Positions 16,484-26,090 of a stretch of DNA of 45,267 nt are shown here, one piece after another. Numbering within the stretch: the stretch's first letter is position 1; each line of letters begins with the position of its first letter. The stretch spans positions 1 through 45,267 of the forward strand of contig JAAZXC010000008.1 of the NCBI GenBank assembly GCA_014240365.1, given 5' to 3'. The position numbers and the translations under genes are program-made. Source of the DNA: Acidimicrobiales bacterium. GTDB lineage: Bacteria > Actinomycetota > Acidimicrobiia > Acidimicrobiales > MedAcidi-G1. The notes beneath the pieces are model-generated. The model saw nothing but the letters and a program-made list of their open reading frames with translations, did no database searches and was not told the DNA's origin.

Positions 16484-17356
16484 TCAGATGCAGTTGTTGA
16501 CCATGTGGCCGACCCCGTCGATGTGGGATTCGATCCGCTGGCCGCGGCGCAGACACCTGTCCTGGGCGTAGCCGACGCCGGCCGGCGTACCCGTGAACAC
16601 CAGGTCGCCCGGCTCGAGCGTGCAGACGGCCGAGAGGTAGGCGACCAGCTGCCTCACCCCGAGCATCATCCTGCTGGTCCGACTGTCCTGCCGGACCTCG
16701 CCATCAACCAAACAGCCGAGGAGGAGGTCGTCCCTCTCGTCGAGCAGGTCGACGGACACGACGTTCGGACCAATGGGTCCGAACGTGTCATAGCTCTTGC
16801 CGAGGCTGAACTGGGCTGGCTCAGACGCCGTCTGGAGTGCCCTCTCCGAGATGTCCTGGCCAACGGTCACGCCGGCCACCGCATCCCACACGTCGGACTC
16901 GTCGAGATCACGGCACCGTCGACCCACCACGATCACCAGTTCCACCTCGTAATCGGTGCGGTCCCCGACCACCACGACGTCGTCGGCTGGACCCACCAGG
17001 CACGACGGGAACTTGGTGAAGATCACGGGAGCGGTCGACGGAGCCCGATGCATCTCGTCGATGTGGGCCAGGTAGTTCATGCCGATGCCGAAGACCTTCT
17101 GAGGCCTGGGCACGGCCGGACCCAGGCCATCGAGGCCGACCGAACCGTCTGCCTCGCCGGCTGGAATGCCCATCTCGTCGGAGAGTGCGTGCAGGGACGT
17201 CAGGTCCGCTAGAGCATCCATCGGGTCTGCCAGACGCCCGTCGGTCAGACGGCCCAGGTCCCACCAGCGGGCCGTCGCACCGTCGACCGGGGCTACCAGG
17301 CCGTTGTCCATGAGGACGGCCCTGCCGTCGTTGAGGTTTCCCAGTCGAAAGGCCAT
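16484..17356 (-). CDS. Fumarylacetoacetate hydrolase family protein
   Basis: Metal-dependent hydrolase or decarboxylase of the FAH superfamily, 290 residues. The C-terminal catalytic domain has GIGMNYLAHIDE, the metal-ligand motif DYEVELVIVVG, VGQDISERALQ, GKSYDTFGPIGP and FTGTPAGVGYAQ. The N-terminal 90 residues are the variable FAH lead-in. Family members act on acylpyruvates or on ring-cleavage products of aromatic degradation; this substrate is unknown. The frame is open for another 560 nt upstream, but the family N-terminus is at the ATG at 17356. An AAGACT box lies 7 nt upstream. Confidence 0.9.
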   Translation of the reverse strand: MAFRLGNLNDGRAVLMDNGLVAPVDGATARWWDLGRLTDGRLADPMDALADLTSLHALSDEMGIPAGEADGSVGLDGLGPAVPRPQKVFGIGMNYLAHIDEMHRAPSTAPVIFTKFPSCLVGPADDVVVVGDRTDYEVELVIVVGRRCRDLDESDVWDAVAGVTVGQDISERALQTASEPAQFSLGKSYDTFGPIGPNVVSVDLLDERDDLLLGCLVDGEVRQDSRTSRMMLGVRQLVAYLSAVCTLEPGDLVFTGTPAGVGYAQDRCLRRGQRIESHIDGVGHMVNNCI

Positions 17357-17363
17357 GACCGAC

Positions 17364-17369
17364 AGTCTT
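17364..17369 (-). promoter_or_regulatory. Possible leaderless -10 box (NAGACT type)
   Basis: AAGACT on the minus strand, 7 nt before the ATG at 17356. Weak on its own. Confidence 0.3.
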
Positions 17370-17479
17370 GCCGGGATGTCCGGGATTCCCTCGTCGGCCG
17401 GCCCATCCCCAAAGGTCCGGGCGGGCCTGACAACGCCGCGCCCACGCGCCATGATGGGCTGACACATTCCCGGCCATGA

Positions 17480-17493
17480 TCGACCGGGGTCGA
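17480..17493. promoter_or_regulatory. Inverted repeat upstream of the hibernation factor
   Basis: TCGACC-GG-GGTCGA, 6-bp arms, ends 17 nt before the TTG start. It could be an operator or, in the mRNA, a hairpin next to the ribosome site. Confidence 0.3.
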
Positions 17494-17510
17494 CACATGA
17501 AGGAGGAGGC

Positions 17511-18278
17511 TTGGTAAAGCCACATACCGTCTGTGAAGTCGAAATTCTCACCCAGGGGACGGTGAGGAACGGTGATCGGGAACACGCGACCGACAAGGTG
17601 CGGGACCTGTGCGAGCTGGGCCATGAGCCGGTACTCGCTGCCGTGGTCAAGTTGAGGCTCCGCGAGGGCAGTTCCGATTCGCTGCCAGCCATAGCCGAGG
17701 CCACACTTGACCTGAACGGCGTGCCGATCCGCGCCCACGCATCGGCCGACACGATGACCGAGGCCATCGACAGGCTCGACGACCGGCTGGGCCGACGGCT
17801 CCGACGACACCGCAAGAAGCTCGAGGACCGGCGATACGACCACGAGCCGGAGGCGGCAGTCAGCCATCCCGGATTCGCCTCGATCCCGCCCGATGAGCGC
17901 GAGGTGGTGCGCCACAAGTCGCTCGCGATGCATCCGATGACGGCCGAGGAGGCGGCAGACGAGATGGACCTCCTGGACCATGGCTTCTACCTGTACCTGG
18001 ATGCCGACCACAACATTGACCGCGTCGTGTTCCACAACGGGAACAGCGCCATCCACGTCGTGCCCGCTGTCGACGGGGAGGACCTGCCCGGCGACACCCG
18101 CCCTCCGATCCATCCCGGACCCCTCGTCCTGAACCACCTTCCGCTGCTCGAAGCCGAGGTCCTGCTGGATGAGGGCGACGATGCGTTCGTGTTCTTCGCT
18201 ACACCCGACTCGGGACGGGGACAGGTGCTGTACCGGCGGTTCGACGGCCACTACGGCCTGATCTCACCGGCCATCTGA
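17511..18278 (+). CDS. Long ribosome hibernation factor, RafH (Rv0079)-like
   Basis: Predicted to bind 30S or 70S ribosomes and silence them in stress or dormancy. Residues about 5-105 form the S30AE/HPF fold. Two C-terminal S30AE_C-type units follow: HKSLAMHPMTAEEAADEMDL with FYLYLDADHNIDRVVFHN (about 134-180), and LLEAEVLLDEGDDAFVFF with GRGQVLYRRFDGHYGLISP (about 213-253). Two such units, not one, characterise mycobacterial Rv0079/RafH, as I recall that family. The TTG start is supported by the strong AAGGAGGAGG just before it. The gene is thus leadered, unlike most of its neighbours. Confidence 0.85.
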   Translation: MVKPHTVCEVEILTQGTVRNGDREHATDKVRDLCELGHEPVLAAVVKLRLREGSSDSLPAIAEATLDLNGVPIRAHASADTMTEAIDRLDDRLGRRLRRHRKKLEDRRYDHEPEAAVSHPGFASIPPDEREVVRHKSLAMHPMTAEEAADEMDLLDHGFYLYLDADHNIDRVVFHNGNSAIHVVPAVDGEDLPGDTRPPIHPGPLVLNHLPLLEAEVLLDEGDDAFVFFATPDSGRGQVLYRRFDGHYGLISPAI

Positions 18279-18285
18279 GCAGGGG

Positions 18286-18888
18286 ATGAAGGTCGTCGGC
18301 CTCTGCGGGGGCATCGGCGCCGGCAAGTCCACAGTCGCCGGGTTGCTGGCCGAACGGGGTGCCGTGGTCGTCGACGTCGACGCCCTGGGGCGCAGCGTGC
18401 TGACCCATGACGAGGTCAGACGGGCCGTGGTATCGGAGTTCGGCGACGGCGTGCTGGATGCCGAAGGCGAGATAGACCGGGCGGCGCTGGCCCACGAGGC
18501 GTTCTGCTGCGAGGGTCGCCTCACCGATCTCGAGGCGATCAGCCACCCCGCCATCGATCGTGAGATCGCACGGTGCATGGATGCCCTGTCCGAGGACCCG
18601 CCGGATCTGGTGGTGCTGGACATGGCCGTGCTCGTGGAGAGCGACCTCGGAAAGCTGGCCGACGGGCGCGGTTACACCGAAGTGGTCGTGGTGGAGGCCG
18701 GGGCCGAGGTGCGACTTGAGCGCCTGGTCGCCAGGGGCATGGCTGTCGACGACGCCCGGTCACGCATGGCCGCCCAGGCCACCGATGCGGACCGCCGTGC
18801 CGTAGCGGACCACGTAGTGGTCAACGACTCTGACGAGGCCGCCCTGGCGCAGCGGGTCGACGAACTGCTCCGCCTGCTGGTCGCCTGA
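18286..18888 (+). CDS. coaE: Dephospho-CoA kinase
   Basis: Catalyses the last step of coenzyme A synthesis, phosphorylating the 3'-OH of dephospho-CoA. The 200-residue P-loop kinase has Walker A GGIGAGKST (8-16), VVDVDALGR (D31/D33 region), EGRLTDLEAISHP, the LVVLDMAVL strand (DMAVL replaces the commoner DVPLL) and the LID region RLERLVARG. The start lies 7 nt after the hibernation-factor stop, behind AGGGG, so the two genes probably form one unit. Confidence 0.93.
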   Translation: MKVVGLCGGIGAGKSTVAGLLAERGAVVVDVDALGRSVLTHDEVRRAVVSEFGDGVLDAEGEIDRAALAHEAFCCEGRLTDLEAISHPAIDREIARCMDALSEDPPDLVVLDMAVLVESDLGKLADGRGYTEVVVVEAGAEVRLERLVARGMAVDDARSRMAAQATDADRRAVADHVVVNDSDEAALAQRVDELLRLLVA

Positions 18889-18897
18889 CCCGTCCGA

Positions 18898-19635
18898 CTA
18901 CCAGCGGAGGGCGCTGAGTACCGACCCGGTGTACTCGGGTCGACTTATGACAAGGCCCGGTACGACAGGTCGGGCCTTGTTGAGCTCGAGCCGGGAACCA
19001 TCCACACCGTGGACGTCCAACCCGGCCGCCATTGCGACCCCGGCCGGTGCACATGCATCCCACTCGTACAGACCTGACGGGTGCACGTACACGTCAGCCG
19101 ATCCGGCAACCACGGCCATGGCCTTCACCCCTGCCGACCCGCAGGACCGGACCACTCCCCCGATCGCCGCAGCAACCTCCTCGGCCTCACCCTGCTGGGA
19201 TCGACTGGTGATGACCACCGGCCGGACCCGCTCCGTCGGACGCTGGGCGGTGGACATCGCCGTGCCGTAGAGACGGTGACTTGCCGGTAGGCACACGGCC
19301 GCCGCTGATGGCGAACCGTCAACCACCAGGGCGATGTGAACTGCCCACTCGATGCTCCCCGGTCGCCCGAAGTCATGGGTGCCGTCCAACGGATCCACGA
19401 TCCAGACGCGTTCAGCGTGGACGCGATGGCCGTCATCGGCACCCTCCTCGGAGAGCACCGCGTCATGTGGCCGCAGACCCGCCAGGCGATCAGCCAGGAG
19501 TTGGTGGGCCTGACCGTCGCCCTCGTCCCGGAGCCGGCTGGGGGACCACCCCTCAGCCATCGCACGATCCCGGATCTCGAGTAGGAGCTTCCCGGCCTCA
19601 CCAGCCAGGAGACCGGCGACCTCGTGATCCTGCAT
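18898..19635 (-). CDS. CysQ/inositol-monophosphatase-like phosphatase
   Basis: Magnesium-dependent, lithium-sensitive-type sugar or nucleotide phosphatase, 245 residues. Family motifs are VLSEEGADD (metal glutamate pair), WIVDPLDGTHDF (the DPLDGT signature) and YEWDACAPAGVAMAAGL near the C-terminus. The C-terminal form and length best fit CysQ, which recycles 3'-phosphoadenosine-5'-phosphate, but inositol monophosphatase activity cannot be excluded. Convergent with coaE 9 nt away; divergent from the KAS III gene. Confidence 0.88.
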   Translation of the reverse strand: MQDHEVAGLLAGEAGKLLLEIRDRAMAEGWSPSRLRDEGDGQAHQLLADRLAGLRPHDAVLSEEGADDGHRVHAERVWIVDPLDGTHDFGRPGSIEWAVHIALVVDGSPSAAAVCLPASHRLYGTAMSTAQRPTERVRPVVITSRSQQGEAEEVAAAIGGVVRSCGSAGVKAMAVVAGSADVYVHPSGLYEWDACAPAGVAMAAGLDVHGVDGSRLELNKARPVVPGLVISRPEYTGSVLSALRW

Positions 19636-19644
19636 GCGGATCGG

Positions 19645-19650
19645 ACCCTA
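19645..19650 (-). promoter_or_regulatory. Leaderless-type -10 box for the CysQ-like gene
   Basis: TAGGGT on the minus strand, 9 nt before the ATG at 19635. Confidence 0.45.
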
Positions 19651-19658
19651 ACCCGACT

Positions 19659-19683
19659 GCCTCCGGCCGCTGACTCCGGAGGC
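19659..19683. promoter_or_regulatory. Perfect 8-bp inverted repeat in a divergent promoter region
   Basis: GCCTCCGG and CCGGAGGC flank a 9-nt spacer, 9 nt upstream of the CysQ-like -10 box and about 100 nt before the KAS III start. Position suits an operator; a terminator is unlikely because both genes are transcribed away from it. Confidence 0.35.
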
Positions 19684-19780
19684 GGGCCGCCACAGCACCC
19701 ATCCCCACTTGACTACCCTTCCAACGGGCCGGTCATCGTCCGGCCCCTCCACCTCACCTGAGACCACATCGGAGCAACGC

Positions 19781-20716
19781 ATGGCCCACGGCCGCATCAC
19801 CGGTTGGGCGACCCACCTCCCCGAGAAACGGCTCACCAACCATGACCTGGCGGAACTCGTGGATACCACCGACGAGTGGATCAGGGAGCGAAGCGGGATC
19901 TCCGCCAGGCACGTCGGCGGCAAGGTTTCCGAGATGTCGACCGTTGCCGGGCGCGATGCCCTCGCCATGGCCGGTGTCGACCCGGGCGACGTCGGCCTCC
20001 TGCTCCTGGCCACATGTAGCTCCGAGCAGCAGTTCCCGGCCAGCGCGTCGATCGTCCAGCACGACCTGGGACTGAAGTGCGGAGCGATCGACATCAACGC
20101 CGCCTGTTCGGGCTTCGTGTACGGCCTGGTGACGGCCATGCAGTTCGCCGCAGGTGGCGTGGACACAATCCTGCTCATTGGCAGCGATGCCCTCTCCGGT
20201 CTGGTCGACTGGACCGACCGCAGTACATGCGTGCTGTTCGGTGACGGTGCCGGGGCCGTCGTGATCCAACGTTCTGCCGACTCACCGACCATGCTCGGCT
20301 GGGACCTCATGTCGGACGGGTCAGCCGCCGGAATCCTCTCCTGCGAACATGGCGGCAAGATCTTCATGAACGGCAAGGAGGTGTTCCGCCGGGCCGTGCT
20401 GGCCATGGAGAGCACCGCCCGCAATGCAATGGAGACCGCCGGCGTCGTAATGGACGACATAGCCCTCGTGGTGCCGCACCAGGCAAACATCCTGATCATC
20501 GACGCCGCCATGAAGCGACTGGCCATTCCCCGGGAAAAGGCGGCGATGGTCCTCGAGAGAACCGGGAACACGTCGGCGGCATCCATCCCCCTGGCGCTGG
20601 TGGACGCCCTCGACAACAACCGGGTGGCGCCCGGCGACCTGGTGCTCATGGTCGGCTTCGGCGCCGGAATGTCCTCGGCGGCAGCCGTCATCCGATGGGA
20701 CCCACCCTCCTCCTGA
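19781..20716 (+). CDS. 3-oxoacyl-ACP synthase III (KAS III)-like
   Basis: Thiolase-fold condensing enzyme of 311 residues with a complete Cys-His-Asn triad: C109 (INAACSGF), H233 (VVPHQAN) and N263 ([10 protein letters not shown]). It is FabH-like, which starts fatty acid synthesis by joining acyl-CoA to malonyl-ACP, but a specialised KAS III cannot be excluded because no other fab gene is near. The ATG at 19781 follows GGAG by 6 nt and begins the family N-terminus ([17 protein letters not shown]). A TTG at 19709 would add 24 unrelated residues. Confidence 0.9.
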   Translation: MAHGRITGWATHLPEKRLTNHDLAELVDTTDEWIRERSGISARHVGGKVSEMSTVAGRDALAMAGVDPGDVGLLLLATCSSEQQFPASASIVQHDLGLKCGAIDINAACSGFVYGLVTAMQFAAGGVDTILLIGSDALSGLVDWTDRSTCVLFGDGAGAVVIQRSADSPTMLGWDLMSDGSAAGILSCEHGGKIFMNGKEVFRRAVLAMESTARNAMETAGVVMDDIALVVPHQANILIIDAAMKRLAIPREKAAMVLERTGNTSAASIPLALVDALDNNRVAPGDLVLMVGFGAGMSSAAAVIRWDPPSS

Positions 20717-20718
20717 CG

Positions 20719-20736
20719 GACCCCGGCCGCCGGGTC
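20719..20736 (+). terminator. GC-rich hairpin after the KAS III gene
   Basis: GACCC-C-GG and CC-GGGTC-type pairing between the KAS III stop and the ABC-F start; one bulged C and a very short loop. No T-tract. It would separate KAS III from the ABC-F gene, which has its own -10 box. Confidence 0.35.
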
Positions 20737-20753
20737 ACCGCCCGGCGCGGCGA

Positions 20754-20759
20754 TACCCT
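20754..20759 (+). promoter_or_regulatory. Leaderless-type -10 box for the ABC-F gene
   Basis: TACCCT ends 6 nt before the GTG at 20766. Confidence 0.5.
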
Positions 20760-20765
20760 CCCGGG

Positions 20766-22703
<1,938 letters not shown>

Positions 22704-22725
22704 CGCCCCGGCACCGTGCCACCGG

Positions 22726-22731
22726 TACGGT
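22726..22731 (+). promoter_or_regulatory. Leaderless-type -10 box for surE
   Basis: TACGGT ends 8 nt before the ATG at 22740, although the gene follows the ABC-F gene by only 36 nt. Confidence 0.45.
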
Positions 22732-22739
22732 CGCCCTCC

Positions 22740-23561
22740 ATGAGGATCCTGGTCACCAACGACGACGGCATCGATTCCCACGGCCTCCACGAGCTGGCGC
22801 GTGCCCTCGTGGACCTGGGCGATGTGACGGTCGTAGCCCCCGACGCGGAGTACTCGGGTGCCGGCGCCTCACTGGGCGCCATGCACCTGATCCGACCCGA
22901 GGTGCATGATGCCCACGTCGACGGGGTGGACAGGGCCTGGTCGGTCAGCGGACCACCCGGCCTCTGCGTCATATACAGCCGCCTCGGCCTCTTCGGCGAC
23001 CCGTTCGACCTGGTCGTGGCCGGGATCAACCCGGGGATGAACGTCGGCCGGTCCGTGTACCACTCAGGCACCGTCGGTGCCGCCCTCACGGCTCGAAACG
23101 GAAAGGTCACCGGTATCGCGGTCAGCCAGGCTGTCACCGGTTGGGGAATCGAGGGCCAGGGCGCCGACGAGGTGCTGGCCAACCAGCGATGGTCGACAGC
23201 AGCGACCGTGGCCCATGCCGTCGTCGCCGGAGTCATCGCCTCCCCGCCGGCCACTCCGTCGGTCCTGAACGTGAACGTGCCGAACCTGGAGATGTCTGAG
23301 ATCCAGGGATGGCGCCACACCGTGATCGGTCCGGCACTACCTCGGAGCCTCGGCACCGCCGACCTGGTGCCCAAGGAAGGCCATAAGGGCACCTACAGGG
23401 TTGAGATGGACTGGGGCGAGGCCGGCGACCTTCCACCGGACACCGATGGTGGAGCGGTGATGGACGGCTATGTCAGTCTCTCCTGGCTGAACCGCCTGCA
23501 GGACGAACCTCCCCCTGAGGACGACCCGGCCGCCAGTGGCCTGGCACGCCTCCTCGGCTGA
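22740..23561 (+). CDS. surE: 5'/3'-nucleotidase SurE
   Basis: Metal-dependent nucleoside monophosphate phosphatase, 273 residues. The acidic metal site NDDGID (D8/D9) is at the N-terminus, followed by VVAPDAEYSGAG, VVAGINPGMNVGRSVYHSGTVGAA and LNVNVPN, all SurE signatures. The substitution of SGAG for the usual S-G-x-S/G and the long C-terminal tail are within family variation. Start: ATG at 22740; the ATG at 22716 adds eight unrelated residues. Confidence 0.93.
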   Translation: MRILVTNDDGIDSHGLHELARALVDLGDVTVVAPDAEYSGAGASLGAMHLIRPEVHDAHVDGVDRAWSVSGPPGLCVIYSRLGLFGDPFDLVVAGINPGMNVGRSVYHSGTVGAALTARNGKVTGIAVSQAVTGWGIEGQGADEVLANQRWSTAATVAHAVVAGVIASPPATPSVLNVNVPNLEMSEIQGWRHTVIGPALPRSLGTADLVPKEGHKGTYRVEMDWGEAGDLPPDTDGGAVMDGYVSLSWLNRLQDEPPPEDDPAASGLARLLG

Positions 23562-23589
23562 TGATCGCCAACTGCTTCTGGCACGATCA

Positions 23590-24174
23590 GTGAAGCCCAC
23601 CGAACCCGTCTGGTACGTGGCCTACGGCTCCAACCTGCTGGCCGCCCGTTTCCTCGCGTACATAACCGGTTGCGGCGACGATGCCGTCTGGGGCGCCCAC
23701 AGGGGCAGTGCCGACGCCACCCTGCCGACCGGCGACCGCCAGGTGGTGGTCCCGTACCCCGTTTTCTTCGGCGGCGACTCCCGACGCTGGAACGGAGCCT
23801 GCTGCTTCTGCCCCGCCGAGCCAGCGGCCGATGACCGGCTACCGGTGGTCGGACGGGCCTGGCTGGTCACCTGGGGTCAGATGGCCGACATCGTGGCCCA
23901 GGAGAACCGTCTCCCAACCTCGGCGGCCTCGCTCCCCGATCATGTACCCGGGCCCGGCGAGACCGTTCGGGTGATCGACGGTGTCATCGACCTGCTCCTC
24001 GGCATGGCAACCATCGACGGATACCCGGCGTGCACCCTGGCCTCCAGCCAGCCTCCGCCGCCGGCTCCGCCCAGCGCCTCCTACCGTCTGGTACTGGCCG
24101 CCGGGATGGCGGAGATGGGACTCTCCGACGAGGTGGCCGAGCGCCACCTGCTGGACCTGGACCTGACCAGCTGA
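23590..24174 (+). CDS. Gamma-glutamylcyclotransferase-like protein
   Basis: GGCT/AIG2-fold protein of 194 residues, recognised by the N-terminal WYVAYGSNLLAARF, with the YGSN loop that binds the gamma-glutamyl carboxylate in relatives. It ends with a Pro-rich patch (QPPPPAPPSAS) before the last helices. Substrate unknown. The start is ambiguous: GTG at 23590 fits the domain; an ATG at 23536 in the same frame would overlap the end of surE by 26 nt. Neither has a ribosome site. Probably co-transcribed with surE. Confidence 0.75.
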   Translation: MKPTEPVWYVAYGSNLLAARFLAYITGCGDDAVWGAHRGSADATLPTGDRQVVVPYPVFFGGDSRRWNGACCFCPAEPAADDRLPVVGRAWLVTWGQMADIVAQENRLPTSAASLPDHVPGPGETVRVIDGVIDLLLGMATIDGYPACTLASSQPPPPAPPSASYRLVLAAGMAEMGLSDEVAERHLLDLDLTS

Positions 24175-24198
24175 GCGCCCCGACGTGCCCGCAACCAC

Positions 24199-24972
24199 CT
24201 AGATGGTGATCAGGCCGCCGTTGGGCGACAACCACTGGCCGGTGGTGAACGAACTCTCGTCCGAAGCCAGGTAGAGGGCGGTAGCGGCGATCTCCTCGGG
24301 CGTTCCCTTCCTGCCCAGCGGCGTCATCATGACGAGCGGCGCCAGCAGGGCCTCGTCCACGCCGGCGGTCATCGGGGTGTCGATCACCCCGGGGGCGATG
24401 GCGTTGATGCGTATGCCCATTGCACCCAGCTCCCGACTGGCCGCCTTCGTAAATGCCAGGATCGCGCCCTTGGCGGAGGCGTAGTGGAGCGTCCCCCAGC
24501 CGACCAGCCCGGCGATGCTGGCCAGCGTGATGACCGAGCCACCCCTGCCCATGAGCTTCACCGCCTCACGGGTGCACAGGAACGTGCCACCGACATGGAT
24601 GTCCAGCATCCGGATGAACGCACCATGATCCATCAGGGAGATCTGTGGACCCTCGCCAGCCAGCATCTCGTCGAAGCCGTCGCCCGGGAGTCGATCCACG
24701 CCGGCGTTGTTGACCTGGATGTCAAGCCGCCCGTAGGCCCCGAAGATCTCAGCAAAGACCGCCCCCATCGCCGCCTCATCGGAAACGTCACCGGCCAACG
24801 CCCGGTGGCCGTCACCATCCAGGAGGTGCACGGTCTCGTCTGCAGCCTCCCAGCGGAGGTCCTGGGCAGCCACGGTGGCCCCCTCCTCGGCGAACCGGAT
24901 CGCCATTGCCCTACCCAGGCCGGAACCGGCACCGGTGATGCAGGCAATCCTTCCCTCTAGGCGTCCCGTCAT
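24199..24972 (-). CDS. Short-chain dehydrogenase/reductase
   Basis: Classical SDR of 257 residues: TGAGSGLGRA (cofactor loop 14-23), D38 region QDLRW favouring NAD(H), NNAGV, catalytic Ser in ITLASIAGLV, YASAK, and the C-terminal FTTGQWLSPNGG. It carries a roughly 20-residue insertion after NNAGV (GDGFDEMLAGEGPQISLMD), longer than usual. Substrate unknown. A TAGGGAG sequence 6 nt before the ATG could be either a ribosome site or a degenerate -10. Confidence 0.9.
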   Translation of the reverse strand: MTGRLEGRIACITGAGSGLGRAMAIRFAEEGATVAAQDLRWEAADETVHLLDGDGHRALAGDVSDEAAMGAVFAEIFGAYGRLDIQVNNAGVDRLPGDGFDEMLAGEGPQISLMDHGAFIRMLDIHVGGTFLCTREAVKLMGRGGSVITLASIAGLVGWGTLHYASAKGAILAFTKAASRELGAMGIRINAIAPGVIDTPMTAGVDEALLAPLVMMTPLGRKGTPEEIAATALYLASDESSFTTGQWLSPNGGLITI

Positions 24973-25133
24973 TGGTGCTCCCTACTCATCTCGGGTGGGA
25001 CTCATCCTGGGTGACAGGCACAGGCCCCGCCACAACCGTCAGCGCCCATCTGGGCAGCGGAACGGTCCGGTACGGAGCCACCCACGGCGGCGAGTGTAGG
25101 ACCACCTACCCGGCGGAGCGGTAACGGTCACCA

Positions 25134-25148
25134 ACCCGACAGCCGGGT
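25134..25148 (-). terminator. Small hairpin after the RarD-like gene
   Basis: ACCCG and CGGGT with a 5-nt loop, 13 nt after the RarD-like stop on the minus strand. The rest of the 188-nt gap up to the SDR start shows no other clear signal. Confidence 0.3.
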
Positions 25149-25160
25149 CGTCGACCCTCC

Positions 25161-26042
25161 TCAGGCCCGGCGTAGCGGCGGACGGGTCGACCTGATCCCG
25201 TCCACGGTGAAGATGGCCAGCCCCGTCCACGCCAGGACAAAGCCGACCAGACGACCGGTACCGAATGTCTCGCCGAAGACCAGGACGCCCAGCAGGAAGT
25301 TGATCGACGGTGACAGGTACTGCAGGACGCCGACGACCGCCAACGGCACGCGCCGGACGCCCCCGGCGAAGAAGAGCAGGGGTATCGCGGTGAAGGCCCC
25401 ACTGGCCACCAGGATCAGCGCCTCGACGGGGGTGCCTGACATCAGGACCTCGTGGCCACCGGCCGTCCGGAACGCAAGGAACGCCAGGGTCACCGGCAGC
25501 ATCACCGACAGCTCGACGGCCAGCATGTCCAGCGGTGGCATATCCACCTTCTTCTTGATGAGCCCGTAGGTGCCGAAGGTCGCAGCCAGGCACAGCGAGA
25601 CCCAGGGCAGGCGCCCCATGTCGATGGTCAACCACACCACGCTGGCGACACCCAGTGAAACCGCCAGCCACTGGCCCCGACGTAGGCGCTCACCGAGGAC
25701 CAGCACGCCCAGCAGGATGCTGACGAGCGGCGTGATGAAGTAGCCGAGGCTTCCCTCCAGCACCCTCTCGTTGTTGACGGCCCACAACCAGACCAGCCAG
25801 TTCGAGCCGAGCAGGACCCCGGCCAGAGCCTCCAGGCCGAGGATCCTGGGTGAGCGTGCAGCCTCCCTGACCTCCCGCCAGGACCGGCGCGCCAGGTGCA
25901 CGACGGAAACGGCCAGGAACGTCCAGAAAATCCTGTGCGCCAACACGTCCGCCGCCGGAATGGCCGCTACGCCACGCCAGAAGGCTGGCGAAACACCCCA
26001 CATGACCTGCGAAGCCAGAATGAACGAGAGTCCCCGACGCAT
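25161..26042 (-). CDS. RarD-like EamA-family transporter
   Basis: Ten-helix permease of the drug/metabolite transporter superfamily, 293 residues. RarD signatures are HRIFWTF, NWLVWLWAVNNERVLEGSLGYFITPLVSILLG and LQYLSPSINFLLGV. Substrate unproven (RarD is often annotated as a chloramphenicol-sensitivity protein). I chose the ATG at 26042, which has GAGACT 6 nt upstream and matches the family start (MRRGLSFILASQVMWG). A TTG at 26063 behind GGAGGATCACCC would add seven residues and is a real alternative. Divergent from the amidotransferase gene. Confidence 0.87.
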   Translation of the reverse strand: MRRGLSFILASQVMWGVSPAFWRGVAAIPAADVLAHRIFWTFLAVSVVHLARRSWREVREAARSPRILGLEALAGVLLGSNWLVWLWAVNNERVLEGSLGYFITPLVSILLGVLVLGERLRRGQWLAVSLGVASVVWLTIDMGRLPWVSLCLAATFGTYGLIKKKVDMPPLDMLAVELSVMLPVTLAFLAFRTAGGHEVLMSGTPVEALILVASGAFTAIPLLFFAGGVRRVPLAVVGVLQYLSPSINFLLGVLVFGETFGTGRLVGFVLAWTGLAIFTVDGIRSTRPPLRRA

Positions 26043-26048
26043 CGGCGG

Positions 26049-26054
26049 AGTCTC
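26049..26054 (-). promoter_or_regulatory. Possible leaderless -10 box (NAGACT type)
   Basis: GAGACT on the minus strand, 6 nt before the ATG at 26042. The same hexamer and spacing precede the SDR ATG at 44253. Confidence 0.3.
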
Positions 26055-26077
26055 ACCGCCCAAGGGTGATCCTCCAC

Positions 26078-26083
26078 TACATT
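26078..26083 (+). promoter_or_regulatory. Leaderless-type -10 box for the amidotransferase gene
   Basis: TACATT ends 7 nt before the ATG at 26091. Confidence 0.5.
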
Positions 26084-26090
26084 TTGCCGG

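Noticed and set aside
17497-17517. Six-residue minigene ATG-AAG-GAG-GAG-GCT-TGG then TAA upstream of the hibernation factor
   Set aside because: It is formed by the ribosome site itself; nothing supports translation or attenuation.
16908-18251. 447-codon minus-strand frame across the FAH and hibernation-factor genes
   Set aside because: It covers the FAH gene's 5' part out of frame and is antisense to the well-supported hibernation factor, with no recognisable domain.
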